Notes: generated by a model not told the origin, from the sequence alone. A DNA stretch of 51,523 nt from Candidatus Tiddalikarchaeum anstoanum (GCA_902385255.1 CABMEV010000009.1:1-51523), one strand, 5' to 3'; shown: positions 1 to 7,989, numbered from the stretch's first letter. Numbers and translations are program-made.

Positions 1-158
1 ATTCAGCCACGCATACGATAGAGTCGAATACGGGTGTTTTTACATCGCAAGGTGTTTCTAATGGTGAGAGTTTCAGTTATACTTTTAACACTGCCGGAAC
101 ATTTGACTACCATTGCAGCATACACCCTTCAATGACAGGCAGTATTGTTGTTGAGTAA
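1..158 (+). CDS. Plastocyanin-like cupredoxin, C-terminal part
   Basis: This is the 3' end of an ORF that enters from the left edge; reading starts at base 3 and stops at TAA 156-158. About 51 residues are visible and end in a type 1 copper site: YHCSIHPSM supplies Cys, His and Met ligands, and an upstream THT matches the first His of plastocyanins (usually PHT). Plastocyanin/azurin-type proteins are exported one-electron carriers. The signal peptide or anchor must lie outside the window, so export is inferred from the family. The intact ligand set makes the family call strong; the electron-transfer partner is unknown. Confidence 0.85.
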   Translation, partial: SATHTIESNTGVFTSQGVSNGESFSYTFNTAGTFDYHCSIHPSMTGSIVVE

Positions 159-198
159 AGTTTTTTAAACATTCTTTTTACTTATTTTAATTAATCGT

Positions 199-345
199 GC
201 CGGTGTAGCTCAGCTTGGTTAGAGCGCTACGCTCATAAAAAAACTTTATTTTTGTGAGCTCTGAATGTTTCGATATGATGAAACGCTCAAAAACAAGGAA
301 ATTGAGAAACGTAGAGGTTCGCGCGTTCAAATCCCGCCACCGGCA
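199..345 (+). tRNA. tRNA-Met(CAT), probably elongator, with a 71-nt intron
   Basis: Acceptor GCCGGTG (199-205) pairs perfectly with CACCGGC (338-344), discriminator A345. D-stem GCTC/GAGC is at 208-211 and 222-225, anticodon stem CTACG (227-231) with CGTAG (310-314), anticodon CAT at 234-236. An intron separates position 37 (A237) from 38 (A309). The T-loop TTCAAAT (326-332) is normal, but the T-stem has one C-C mismatch and the variable loop is 6 nt. G1-C72 argues for the elongator, since archaeal initiators start A1-U72; an Ile2 tRNA with modified CAT is less likely. Confidence 0.93.
238..308 (+). other. Archaeal bulge-helix-bulge tRNA intron
   Basis: The exon-intron junctions form a canonical BHB motif. 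CTCA (232-235) pairs with TGAG (303-306) as the central 4-bp helix, flanked by 3-nt bulges TAA (236-238) and AAA (307-309). Cutting between bulge bases 2 and 3 gives the 71-nt intron and leaves a standard 7-nt anticodon loop. The intron also folds internally: TGAGC near 255-259 with GCTCA near 285-289, extended by T/A runs, capped by a GTTTC/GAAAC hairpin. Confidence 0.85.
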
Positions 346-519
346 CTTCTCTTATCTTTAAGAGGCAAATTGAGTAATTCTAGTTAATATTGCCTTTTTT
401 TCCTTTTTAAAGGGGCACTAAAGTTTATAAATTCATTAGTATCTATATTATTTGTAATAGAATAAAGACTGAATAATTCTTTATAATATTAACAATTAAA
501 AAGGAAGTAGTGAATAAAA

Positions 520-705
520 ATGGAACAAAAAGAAGAAAGATCAGAGAAGTCAGAAAGATCATCAGAAAGCTCTGGTTCATATCCAGCTAAATGTTCAAAA
601 TGCAACAAAGAATGTACAGTACCATTTAAACCAGACCCACAGAAGAAAGTATATTGCAGAGAATGTTATGCTGAAATAAGAAAAAACAAACCTAAGAGAT
701 TCTAG
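520..705 (+). CDS. CxxC-x17-CxxC zinc-ribbon small protein
   Basis: A 61-aa protein with a charged, Ser/Glu-rich N-terminus (about residues 1-22) and one zinc-knuckle pair: CSKC, exactly 17 residues, then CREC, followed by a basic tail. This spacing and the VPFKPDP core match the CxxC-x17-CxxC family common in DPANN archaea and CPR bacteria. Four cysteines should bind one Zn ion; nucleic-acid binding is a guess from the basic tail. A TATA-like stretch near 480-488 and an AAGGAAG sequence at about 501-507 precede the ATG. The gene stands alone between tRNA-Met and a T-rich terminator region. Confidence 0.8.
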   Translation: MEQKEERSEKSERSSESSGSYPAKCSKCNKECTVPFKPDPQKKVYCRECYAEIRKNKPKRF

Positions 706-735
706 AACTAACGGTTTTATTAAAAAAACAGATTA

Positions 736-782
736 ATTTTTTAATGTTCTTTTAATATTTTATTTTTTTAATTTTTTTTTAA
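736..782 (+). terminator. Oligo-T terminator region
   Basis: Several T runs, ending in a run of nine T at 772-780, lie 30-75 bp after the zinc-ribbon gene. This is the usual intrinsic terminator form in archaea, which needs no hairpin. Confidence 0.5.
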
Positions 783-851
783 TTCTAACATAGGATATAT
801 CGTATTACGATAATAATCTATTTAAGCAGAAAATTTTTACTATTATTCCTT

Positions 852-1055
852 ATGAAGCACTGGGCTGAGTACATCTTGCTCATCCTCTTAATATATGCAG
901 TAATTGAATTATTAACTGCAGTTTTTGTTTCAACTATTTATTCATCGCCTGATTATTTAGGTATTGAATCATTAGCTATGTCTAAACTATTGGCAATGCA
1001 GGTAGTAATCTGCATTATTGGTTCTTTCGTTTTCGGAAGGAGTGTTAAAAAGTGA
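852..1055 (+). CDS. Small membrane protein, two predicted TM helices
   Basis: A 67-aa protein with hydrophobic stretches at about residues 7-27 (LLILLIYAVIELLTAVFV) and 44-63 (LLAMQVVICIIGSFVFG), ending in a basic tail that should be cytoplasmic. I recognise no family. TATA-like CTATTTAAG at about 819-827 lies about 30 bp before the ATG. The stop codon overlaps the GTG start of the next membrane protein (GTGA), so the two are translationally coupled and may work together. Confidence 0.7.
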   Translation: MKHWAEYILLILLIYAVIELLTAVFVSTIYSSPDYLGIESLAMSKLLAMQVVICIIGSFVFGRSVKK

Positions 1056-1342
1056 TTATTTTCTACGGAATCTTTGACCTGCTTACAATACTCTTATCAT
1101 TCGCCAGCATATACTTCTCCGTATATAAGAACGCTGCAATAATATCTCTTGTAATATTGGGATTTAAAGGATTATGGACTTTAAACACTACAAAGAACGT
1201 GCTCGATCCGTTGGGATTAATAGACCTTGGTGCATGTGTGGCAACATTATTAACAATTCAGTTTGGGTTATTCACTAAGTTTTCAGTAGTGATGCTGCTA
1301 CTGCTCGGCTGGAAATCTTATATATCAATAAAACCTTTCTAA
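1052..1342 (+). CDS. Small polytopic membrane protein
   Basis: A 96-aa, very hydrophobic protein with three or four likely TM segments (about residues 3-22, 24-42, 57-73 and 75-90) and almost no soluble loops. It starts with GTG at 1052, overlapping the TGA of the preceding small membrane protein. No catalytic motif or family is recognised; a two-component membrane complex is an inference from the coupling alone. tRNA-Thr follows 64 bp downstream on the same strand. Confidence 0.7.
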   Translation: MIIFYGIFDLLTILLSFASIYFSVYKNAAIISLVILGFKGLWTLNTTKNVLDPLGLIDLGACVATLLTIQFGLFTKFSVVMLLLLGWKSYISIKPF

Positions 1343-1406
1343 AATGCATTTTTTAAATAAAAACTTTTTAAAATAGTAAAAGGACTGATAATTATCAATC
1401 AAAAAT

Positions 1407-1478
1407 GCTTCAGTAGCTCAGTGGTAGAGCGTATGCCTTGTAAGCATAAGGTCGGGAGTTCAATCCTCCCCTGAAGCT
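1407..1478 (+). tRNA. tRNA-Thr(TGT)
   Basis: Acceptor GCTTCAG/CTGAAGC (1407-1413 and 1471-1477), discriminator T1478. D-stem GCTC/GAGC, anticodon stem TATGC/GCATA with loop CTTGTAA, anticodon TGT at 1439-1441, T-arm GGGAG-TTCAATC-CTCCC. All stems pair and there is no intron. CCA is not encoded. Confidence 0.96.
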
Positions 1479-1567
1479 TTATAACACTGCTTTATTGTAA
1501 AACATGTGAACAGCAAAATAAAATGTCAATACGAAATAAAGAAAGAAGATGTTAAAAAAAATCTAAT

Positions 1568-1858
1568 TCACCAAGGAGCTAATTCTTGGCCGTAAAAATC
1601 TAGTCTTATCTTAGGCAGATTATCAACAATTATTTCCGAACTAGGAGTATACAAATTGCATTTTGCACAATTTTCACTTTTGCCGCACCTAAATGCAGGA
1701 ATATAACATGAATAAAGATAGTTAGTTGGTCTTCTTGAAAACTCTAAGCAAAATTTCTGCCTTTCTATTGATTTTTCTTCGTCAAACTTTCTTTTTGTAT
1801 CTTTTAACATTTGTTCTCTAACAGTATTCTCATTAATTGAATTCTCTAAATTATCCAT
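1568..1858 (-). CDS. Small cysteine-containing hypothetical protein
   Basis: A 96-aa protein with a charged, probably helical N-terminal half (to about residue 42). A central region carries cysteines at about 37, 51, 58, 64 and 67 (YSCYIPAFRCG, ENCAKCN), which might bind a metal. No family is recognised. ACTTTATAG on the minus strand near 1886-1894 lies about 30 bp before the ATG, the same spacing as recognised genes here, which supports a real gene. No operon partner. Confidence 0.6.
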   Translation of the reverse strand: MDNLENSINENTVREQMLKDTKRKFDEEKSIERQKFCLEFSRRPTNYLYSCYIPAFRCGKSENCAKCNLYTPSSEIIVDNLPKIRLDFYGQELAPW

Positions 1859-2002
1859 AAAACTATGAATTAGAAAAACCTACCTATAAAGTTTGTTATC
1901 CTGTTCAGTCATCTCTGTTTTCTAATAAGTTTAAGAATAATATTCGGAAAGTTCTGCTAAAAAGATTAAAAAAAAAAATAAAAAGGTAAAAATAAAAGAT
2001 TT

Positions 2003-2242
2003 TTATTTCTTCTTGTAATTTATCCAGTGCGCTTTTGCCTTTGCTATCTTGTCGAACATTGCAAAAATCATCTTCTTAATATCTGATGATTTCACAATCT
2101 TTCTGTTCTTTATGCTTCTGCTGACATCGCTGGCAATGGCTTTAGCGATACTTTTTGGGACTCCGGCACCGATGCAGGCTTTTTCTATCTTTCCAGACTT
2201 GAAACCCTGTATGCTTTTGTCTGTTTTCACAACTTTAACCAT
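2003..2242 (-). CDS. Stand-alone ATP-cone-like domain protein
   Basis: A 79-aa protein resembling a single ATP-cone: VVKTDKSIQGFKSGKIEKACIGAGV matches the usual 'V.KrDG..e.Fd..KI..a...aG' start, followed by a helical pair and the Trp-containing end AKAHWINYKKK. ATP-cones bind ATP or dATP as regulatory modules in ribonucleotide reductases and NrdR; stand-alone versions are known in archaea, with unclear roles. The nucleotide-binding role is family knowledge, not shown here. A TATA-like TTTAAATTT at about 2262-2270 precedes the ATG. Confidence 0.7.
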   Translation of the reverse strand: MVKVVKTDKSIQGFKSGKIEKACIGAGVPKSIAKAIASDVSRSIKNRKIVKSSDIKKMIFAMFDKIAKAKAHWINYKKK

Positions 2243-2285
2243 GCCATAGCTGACGCTATTATTAAATTTAAAACATTCTAAAACC

Positions 2286-2711
2286 CTACATTTTTGACAA
2301 AATTACCAGGTTCTCTTTTAAATCCCTGCTATACCTGTAGCTTTTTTCCTCGAAACCTAATGATTTAAGAAAATCTATATAATTTTTTAACCCCTCCGGG
2401 ACATCAATCCTAAGTTCGTCGTGTTCGGGAAGTATTTTGCTAAGTACGTATTCTAATACGTCCTTATCCCCAGCCAGTAATTTAAGTTTAACAAGGGCTT
2501 TTTCATGAACTGGATGCATAAGCGTCTTATCCAGAACAATATATGAAACTACTGCCTTTATCTTATCATCATTAGTGAAAGTGGCTATTTGATACTTTCC
2601 AGGCTTTTTTTTAAAGCTTTCAGCAGCTTTTTTCCCGTAAATATTTTCGCCGAAAAAGTTCTCTATATACTTAGCAATTATTTCAACACCCTTACTAATA
2701 TCATTATTCAT
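2286..2711 (-). CDS. Hypothetical protein, possible GNAT-like fold
   Basis: A 141-aa soluble alpha/beta protein. The C-terminal YIDFLKSLGFEEKSYRYSRDL resembles the last motif of GNAT N-acetyltransferases ('fYeklGF'), and the middle IKAVVSYIVLDK could be the central strand. The usual acetyl-CoA P-loop (R/QxxGxG/A) is not visible, so the call is tentative and the protein may be a degenerate relative. TTTTTAAATAAG on the minus strand near 2736-2747 lies about 30 bp upstream of the ATG. Confidence 0.5.
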   Translation of the reverse strand: MNNDISKGVEIIAKYIENFFGENIYGKKAAESFKKKPGKYQIATFTNDDKIKAVVSYIVLDKTLMHPVHEKALVKLKLLAGDKDVLEYVLSKILPEHDELRIDVPEGLKNYIDFLKSLGFEEKSYRYSRDLKENLVILSKM

Positions 2712-2761
2712 AATATGATTTGGGAAAAAATTACTTATTTAAAAAGATTATGAAATAAAAA

Positions 2762-2770
2762 GGTATAAAA
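2762..2770 (+). promoter_or_regulatory. TATA-like box of trpS
   Basis: GGTATAAAA starts about 33 bp before the ATG at 2797. With the usual archaeal TATA-to-start distance of 25-30 bp the transcript would begin at or next to the start codon, so trpS is probably leaderless. Confidence 0.55.
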
Positions 2771-2796
2771 CATTACAATACTTACTTTCTTCCCTT

Positions 2797-3918
2797 ATGG
2801 TTGAAGATATGAAAGTGACGCCCTGGGATGTTAAGGGCAATATAGATTATGACCGTTTGATAAAAGAGTTTGGAACTGAGAGGCTTGATTCCAAATTATT
2901 AAAACGCATCGAGAAGCATACAGGCAGCCTTCACACATTTCTTCGAAGAGGCATATTCTTCTCCCACCGGGACATGAACTGGATATTAGACGAGTACGAG
3001 AAAGGCAACAAGTTCTTCTTATACACAGGAAGAAGCCCTTCAGGCGACGTTCACATAGGCCACTTAGTGCCTTGGATTTTCACAAAATGGCTGCAGGACA
3101 AGTTTAATGTAGATTTATGGTTCCAATTCCCTGATGAGGAGAAATTCTTATTCAAAGATGAATTAACTTTCAAGGACACGGAGCACTACCTTCATGAGAA
3201 CATGCTCGACGTAATAGCATTAGGATTCAACCCCAAGAAAACCAAGTTCTTAATAGACACTAGACACGCAGGATTAATGTACAAACCTGCATGCGAAGTT
3301 GCTAAGAAGATAACATTCTCAACAGTTAAGTCCAGCTTCGGCTTTGACGACAGTTTCAACATAGGACAAATATTTTACACCGCAATGCAGAGCGTTCCTG
3401 CGTTCCTTCCGTCCGTCTTGGCAAAGAAGAACATCCCCTGCCTGATTCCTTACGCTATCGACCAAGACCCTCATTTCAGGATAACCCGAGACGTTCTACC
3501 CAAGATGGGATATTACAAGCCTGCAGCCATTCACTCAGTCTTCCTGCCTCCACTGACAGGGTCCGGAGGCAAGATGAGTTCATCAATAAAGACGAGCGCT
3601 ATTTACACAACTGACTCACCGAAAGTTGTAAAAGACAAAGTTATGAAGTACGCTTTCAGCGGAGGAAGGTCAACACTCGAAGAGCACAGGAGACTTGGCG
3701 GGAACCCTGACGTGGACGTCCCCTACCAATGGCTTAGATTCTTCGAAGACGATGATGTTAAATTGAAGCAGATTTATGATGATTATAAGAGCGGCAAGAT
3801 GTTAACAGGCGAGATAAAACAAATACTAATCGACAAGTTGAACGCATTCCTGGAAAAACACCAGGAAAGAAGACTTGCAGCCAAGGATAAAATCGACGAG
3901 TTCATCCTGAAAGTTTAA
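2797..3918 (+). CDS. trpS: Tryptophanyl-tRNA synthetase
   Basis: A 373-aa class I aminoacyl-tRNA synthetase of the archaeal/eukaryotic TrpRS type; it charges tRNA-Trp with tryptophan using ATP. HIGH is at residues 86-89 (SGDVHIGHLVP) and the KMSKS loop is GGKMSSS at about 257-263. The segment around 219-232 (YAIDQDPHFRITRD) is characteristic of archaeal and eukaryotic enzymes. Length is normal for the group. Met5 is a possible alternative start; Met1 fits the TATA spacing. The gene is monocistronic and ends in a symmetrical A/T run shared with the convergent neighbour. Confidence 0.97.
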   Translation: MVEDMKVTPWDVKGNIDYDRLIKEFGTERLDSKLLKRIEKHTGSLHTFLRRGIFFSHRDMNWILDEYEKGNKFFLYTGRSPSGDVHIGHLVPWIFTKWLQDKFNVDLWFQFPDEEKFLFKDELTFKDTEHYLHENMLDVIALGFNPKKTKFLIDTRHAGLMYKPACEVAKKITFSTVKSSFGFDDSFNIGQIFYTAMQSVPAFLPSVLAKKNIPCLIPYAIDQDPHFRITRDVLPKMGYYKPAAIHSVFLPPLTGSGGKMSSSIKTSAIYTTDSPKVVKDKVMKYAFSGGRSTLEEHRRLGGNPDVDVPYQWLRFFEDDDVKLKQIYDDYKSGKMLTGEIKQILIDKLNAFLEKHQERRLAAKDKIDEFILKV

Positions 3919-3937
3919 AAAAAAATCTTTTTTTTAC
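3917..3937. terminator. Bidirectional A-run/T-run terminator
   Basis: Nine A, then TC, then eight T lie between the convergent trpS and coiled-coil gene ends. The T run on either strand could end transcription of both genes; the A/T symmetry could also form a weak hairpin. Confidence 0.5.
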
Positions 3938-4260
3938 TGAGTTTTAGGTGCTTCCTGGCTCATTCTCAGCTCTTCTTCAAGCAATTTTTTCTCAGCCATT
4001 ATCTCCTTAACCCTGTTCGCAACTCTTTTTATTATTTCCACATCCAGCCTTTGTTTGCCCTCAACTTCACTTAATAAATTCTCAGTTTCTATCCTTAAAT
4101 TCTTGAACTGTTGGAATAATTCATCCCTTGTTTTCACCCTATTTGGGTTTATCACTTTGTCAATATTGCTTGTTAAATACTTTAATTCGAATTCTATATT
4201 CTGGAGGTTCTTTAATATCTCCGGAAGGCTTTTCTTGGTTATTAACTCTTCAATGGTCAT
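3934..4260 (-). CDS. Coiled-coil hypothetical protein
   Basis: A 108-aa, highly charged, almost entirely helical protein with heptad-like hydrophobic spacing throughout (IEFELKYLTSNIDKVI, LRIETENLLSEVEG, IKRVANRVKEIMAEKKLLEEEL). No family is recognised. Its ATG overlaps the stop of the GalT-like gene by 4 bp, so it is co-translated with that gene. A structural or adaptor role is an inference from the coiled coil only. Confidence 0.65.
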   Translation of the reverse strand: MTIEELITKKSLPEILKNLQNIEFELKYLTSNIDKVINPNRVKTRDELFQQFKNLRIETENLLSEVEGKQRLDVEIIKRVANRVKEIMAEKKLLEEELRMSQEAPKTQ

Positions 4261-5192
4261 TTTATTGCCTCCCTAAGTTTAGGTCCGGAGTTCTCCGGGC
4301 TGACATCATTTACTATTACACCCGTGCCATACTCGAGCCCTGCATACTTATTAAACTGGGGATAAATCTCGATGTGGAAGTGGTATTCCAAATTCTTCGG
4401 CGCATTATGCAGTACAAAGTTGAAATCCATATTCTTGAATAATTTACTGTACGCTTTCATTACAACGCTTAACGCTTCAGCCAATTTGTATAATACATCA
4501 TCAGTCATATTAGATATGGACCTTGTGTGCATTAACGGATAAATATGGGTTTCGTAAGGGAACCTGCTTGCGAAGTTAGTGAACACTACAAAATCATTAT
4601 TCTTGAACACTAACCTGTTAGATTTCAACTCTTCATTAATCATGTTGCAGCAGACTTGGTTGGAGCACCCTTCTGCCTCGTTTAATATAATGTGAGGTAT
4701 GAAAGGCAGTGCTACGACTTGGCTGTGGCTGTGTTTGATGCTAGCCCCTGCCTTGCTGCCTTCATTATGGAATATTAATACGTATTCAACCTCTTCAAGT
4801 TTTGAGTTAGCTTCGAATCTTTCTTTGTAGACTTTCAGGCACTCGAACCATTTCTTTATTGGAAAAGATATTGTGTGCTCGTCATCATTGGGAGTTAGGA
4901 TTATTATCTCATTGTTCCCATGGCCTTTGTAAGACTCGAATACTCCTTCGCTCAGCTCTTTGAATTTTTGCAGAGTGAGTATTGGAAACTTGTTCGGGAT
5001 GACCCTGACACTCCAAATTTTGGAAGTTCCGACTCTTGAAATCTCAGGAGGCGTTAAATTCTCATTGCCTGCACAGAACAAACAATTAGTGGTCTTAATC
5101 TTATTTTCAACGTATTCTTCAGGCCTGAAAGCCCTGGTCTCGTTGATTATTACATTATATTTTGACAATGGGTCTACTCTTATTTCAATCAT
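4257..5192 (-). CDS. galT: Galactose-1-phosphate uridylyltransferase-like HIT-superfamily enzyme
   Basis: A 311-aa protein of the GalT branch of the HIT superfamily. The N-terminal CLFCAGNE (C37, C40) is the structural metal site and GASIKHSHSQ (HxHxQ at 154-158) is the nucleotidyl-transfer motif with the catalytic His; a second HFHIEIYPQ at about 271-279 fits the duplicated fold. GalT moves UMP between UDP-glucose and galactose-1-phosphate; archaeal members can have other sugar phosphates as substrates, so the substrate is not certain. Coupled by ATGA to the downstream coiled-coil gene. No galK or galE is nearby. Confidence 0.85.
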   Translation of the reverse strand: MIEIRVDPLSKYNVIINETRAFRPEEYVENKIKTTNCLFCAGNENLTPPEISRVGTSKIWSVRVIPNKFPILTLQKFKELSEGVFESYKGHGNNEIIILTPNDDEHTISFPIKKWFECLKVYKERFEANSKLEEVEYVLIFHNEGSKAGASIKHSHSQVVALPFIPHIILNEAEGCSNQVCCNMINEELKSNRLVFKNNDFVVFTNFASRFPYETHIYPLMHTRSISNMTDDVLYKLAEALSVVMKAYSKLFKNMDFNFVLHNAPKNLEYHFHIEIYPQFNKYAGLEYGTGVIVNDVSPENSGPKLREAIK

Positions 5193-5198
5193 CTTATA

Positions 5199-5639
5199 TT
5201 ACTCAACACTTTCTCTTATTTTTCTGCGAATCTTTTGAACCATGGGATTGCTCGCAAGATTCTCAAGATCAAGTTTTTTCAAGAATTTTTTAATGTTCTT
5301 CTTTGCATCTTCATCATTCTTAACCTGGTCATAAATTTTTACTGCAGCGACGCCTGCAAGCACTATTAATGACGCTATAATGAGAGAGTATAATATCTTC
5401 TTCTTCCTGCTTATTTTCTTCTTTTTAAGGATTAACAATCCCTGTATTAATCCTAGTATTTTAGCCAAGTCTTCATCTAAGGGTGAACCTTCTTCTGAAA
5501 GTTTTTTAATGGTTTTATTGCATTTCTCGCTCACTACGTCGAAAACTTTGGCTACTTCGCTGTTTTTCAGCTTTTTTTTCAAAATATTCAAAGCTTTTTT
5601 ATATACTGGTTTCATTCTAATAAAAGTAGGGTTTACCAT
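5199..5639 (-). CDS. Single-pass membrane hypothetical protein
   Basis: The protein has a charged N-terminal helix region, a lysine-rich stretch (KKKKISRKKK) and then one TM helix (ILYSLIIASLIVLAGVAAVKIY), followed by a charged, probably helical tail, suggesting a tail-side cytoplasmic domain. The longest frame would start at 5747, inside the divergent neighbour. I chose 5639 (MVNPTF); a TATA-like TTTTATATA at about 5640-5648 lies about 25-33 bp before Met at 5615 (MKPVYK), which may therefore be the true leaderless start. Six bases separate it from the GalT-like gene downstream. No family is recognised. Confidence 0.6.
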   Translation of the reverse strand: MVNPTFIRMKPVYKKALNILKKKLKNSEVAKVFDVVSEKCNKTIKKLSEEGSPLDEDLAKILGLIQGLLILKKKKISRKKKILYSLIIASLIVLAGVAAVKIYDQVKNDEDAKKNIKKFLKKLDLENLASNPMVQKIRRKIRESVE

Positions 5640-5732
5640 TATATAAAAAGTTAATTCTAAACTGTATTTTTTATAATTGCCCAGTGATAAGTAAGATTTA
5701 AAAGGCTCCTTTTCATATAAGTAATACTCAGG

Positions 5733-5969
5733 ATGAAGTGCACGCAATGTGGTAAAGAAATGGAGTTCTTGGGTAGCGTTGCCTTACAGGATGATTATTC
5801 TTCAACTGAAGATTTATGTTTTAACATAATTGAGCGATTCAAGTGCGATGCGTGCCAAGTTACGAATGAATTCTTAAAATCCATGAATAAGTCAGTAACT
5901 GATGAAGATATGTGTTCTGACAAGACGACAAGCAGCTTGAACATCTTAAACAAAAAATCTAAGAAATAA
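5733..5969 (+). CDS. Small zinc-ribbon protein
   Basis: A 78-aa protein with CTQC (residues 3-6) and CDAC (about 38-41), a CxxC pair spaced like a short zinc ribbon, then a Ser/Lys-rich tail. TTTAAAAGG at about 5698-5706 lies about 33 bp before the ATG. It is divergent from the membrane protein on the left and convergent with the flavoprotein on the right. Function is unknown; nucleic-acid binding or a redox role are both possible. Confidence 0.65.
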   Translation: MKCTQCGKEMEFLGSVALQDDYSSTEDLCFNIIERFKCDACQVTNEFLKSMNKSVTDEDMCSDKTTSSLNILNKKSKK

Positions 5970-5978
5970 ACTTTTTTT

Positions 5979-7307
5979 TTATACTAAAAAGGATTGTCTT
6001 ACTTTAATTATCTGATTTTGTAGTTTATTCTTCCACTGCAGGAACCCGCCATAATCAGGGTACTCGTTGTATAATTTTTTCATGCTGTTTGAGTAATTGA
6101 CAAGCCTTACAAACTTGTGTATTAATCCAGGTTTCAATAATAATCCTGCACTGTTAAAGAATATGTCCCGTTTTCTAATGCCTTTCTCCAATTTTTCAAT
6201 AAGACTTGGAGGAACTATTTTCTTCTCAAGTATGAAATTGAACTCTTCGCTTGACAGACTTGTGAAAAAATCCCTTATGCTCTCGAATATCGCGCTCTCC
6301 CCTCCAATATCTTTCATATACTCTGAATTATAATCCCATAACGTTTCAGTATTTATTATCTCTTTTTTGACTGAGATAGCTATATTCTTTGCTGCATAGA
6401 AAGCGCCTCTTATCCCGTAATCCATATAGCACGTTATTAACGGGTTCACTTGGCATCCTGCTCCGCCTATTATTACTACATTTTTGAATATGAAAGAATT
6501 TAGAGGCCTCCTGTGAGGCACTATCCCTGTAGAACTGCTCTTCAATTCAGAGTTTGCAAATTCAGGTATCCTCCTCTTATAATCATTGAATATTTTCTTA
6601 ATATCCGTCGGCATCCCGGGTATGCCAACTCCGAATGATACTAAATTATCTTTTTTCGGTATTATCCATAAATGCCCTCCTTTAATTTTTGAAGGATCGA
6701 ATGCGATTACTGTGCTGTTAAATTCTTTTTCTAACTGCAGGACTTCTTCATAAACTACTGCGCGGTCGAAGTCTTCTATTTCATTATTTACGAACCTGTT
6801 CTCAGGAATGCTCTTTCTTAATACGGCAGTCGGCCCGCTTGCATCAACGAACACTTTTGCCTTGATTACGAGTTTTGCCCCGCTGTTCATGTTTTGAACC
6901 CTGATTGCAGTGAACTGCTTATCCTCTTCTACCAGGCCCATCACTATGTGGCGCTCTAAGAATTCGAAATTTTCATGATTCAATGCTTTTCCAAGCAAGT
7001 ATGCAAGCAGGTAATTCTTATTCACGACGTAATTCTTGCTGTTTATTTCTATATCTTTTCCTTCAAACTGGCGGATGTGAACAGTGCTAATATCATGCTC
7101 TATTACTATTTTAGGTATCCTGATTCCGAAAGCCTCCTTTATGAAAACAACAGTCTCATCATGAATGATATTCCCGCTGACGCTCTCACCCAGCCTCTTG
7201 CTGCTCTTTAAATCGATTAATAAGACTTTTAGGTCTTTCTTTAACAAATAATGCGCTGTTAAGAGGCCTGATATACTAGCTCCAACTATGACAACATCGT
7301 AATCCAT
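5979..7307 (-). CDS. Geranylgeranyl-reductase-family FAD oxidoreductase
   Basis: A 442-aa flavoprotein. The N-terminal Rossmann motif VVIVGASISGLLTAHYLL (GxxxxG form, residues 8-14) with an acidic residue after the second strand (LLIDLK) binds FAD; a second FAD motif, IIGGAGCQVNPL, is near residues 295-306, and VFVDASGP lies in the middle. This layout is typical of the geranylgeranyl reductase (digeranylgeranylglycerophospholipid reductase) family that saturates archaeal lipid isoprenoid chains. The family also holds other monooxygenase-like enzymes, so lipid reduction is likely but not proved. It is divergent from the phosphoesterase at 7363 and may share its TATA element. Confidence 0.8.
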   Translation of the reverse strand: MDYDVVIVGASISGLLTAHYLLKKDLKVLLIDLKSSKRLGESVSGNIIHDETVVFIKEAFGIRIPKIVIEHDISTVHIRQFEGKDIEINSKNYVVNKNYLLAYLLGKALNHENFEFLERHIVMGLVEEDKQFTAIRVQNMNSGAKLVIKAKVFVDASGPTAVLRKSIPENRFVNNEIEDFDRAVVYEEVLQLEKEFNSTVIAFDPSKIKGGHLWIIPKKDNLVSFGVGIPGMPTDIKKIFNDYKRRIPEFANSELKSSSTGIVPHRRPLNSFIFKNVVIIGGAGCQVNPLITCYMDYGIRGAFYAAKNIAISVKKEIINTETLWDYNSEYMKDIGGESAIFESIRDFFTSLSSEEFNFILEKKIVPPSLIEKLEKGIRKRDIFFNSAGLLLKPGLIHKFVRLVNYSNSMKKLYNEYPDYGGFLQWKNKLQNQIIKVRQSFLV

Positions 7308-7333
7308 CAGTAGAATAAGATTATCGTAATATT

Positions 7334-7345
7334 GATAAATATTTC
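7334..7345. promoter_or_regulatory. Shared divergent TATA-like element
   Basis: GATAAATATTTC reads as a TATA-like box on both strands. It sits 27 bp before the plus-strand ATG at 7363 and about 33 bp before the minus-strand ATG at 7307. One palindromic element could serve both genes. Confidence 0.4.
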
Positions 7346-7362
7346 TTTAATTAGTATGATAA

Positions 7363-7956
7363 ATGATTAAGGAGACTATAATACCCAACTCTGGAGCGCT
7401 GTTAGTAAAAGACGGAGAGGAGAGCATACTCGTAATCAGCGATTTACATTTTGAGGACAACGAGTACGTGTATACAATCATTGAGATGGTAAAGCGTCTC
7501 GTCAAGAAGTATACACCGACGAGTGTCATAGTACTTGGCGACGTGTTCAACCTCGGCCAGGGAGGAGTCAGTGTTGAAGCTTTTGACAGAGAAATATCGA
7601 AAATAATTCCCTTAAGCATAACTGCTGGGAACCACGATTTTGAAATCTTTCCCCAGATGATACTAAGTGATAATTACGCATTCATGCACGGAGACACTGA
7701 CCACTGCGAAAACGAGAGAACAAATATAGTACTTGGCCACACCCACCCATACCTTAAAGGTAAAAGAGTTTTCCTGAAAGGAGTGCTCACAGACGGCAGA
7801 AATTTTATAATACTCCCTGTGTTTAATGACAAAGTTGGCGGGCCTGACATAATAGCGGAGAAGGATATGCTTCTTGGATTCGTATTTCAGAACGACTTAA
7901 TTAAGACCTGCGATGTATACGACTTGGAAGGGAAAAAAATAGGCAAGTATAAATAG
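7363..7956 (+). CDS. Calcineurin-like metallophosphoesterase
   Basis: A 197-aa two-metal phosphoesterase. Motifs in order: SDLH (D27, H29), GDVF at about 59-62, GNHD at 89-92, a lone His in FMHGD at about 109, and GHTH at 125-128. These are the metal ligands and catalytic His of the superfamily, so the protein should be active. It resembles the compact archaeal phosphoesterases of unknown substrate (nuclease or nucleotide phosphatase activity are both known in the family). It is followed 33 bp later by a second, unrelated-looking phosphoesterase. Confidence 0.85.
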   Translation: MIKETIIPNSGALLVKDGEESILVISDLHFEDNEYVYTIIEMVKRLVKKYTPTSVIVLGDVFNLGQGGVSVEAFDREISKIIPLSITAGNHDFEIFPQMILSDNYAFMHGDTDHCENERTNIVLGHTHPYLKGKRVFLKGVLTDGRNFIILPVFNDKVGGPDIIAEKDMLLGFVFQNDLIKTCDVYDLEGKKIGKYK

Positions 7957-7989
7957 TTTTTAAAATGCTTAAAAAATTATTATTATTTA

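Noticed and set aside
4128-4442. 104-codon plus-strand frame across the coiled-coil and GalT-like genes
   Set aside because: Covers two well-supported minus-strand genes and has no family match.
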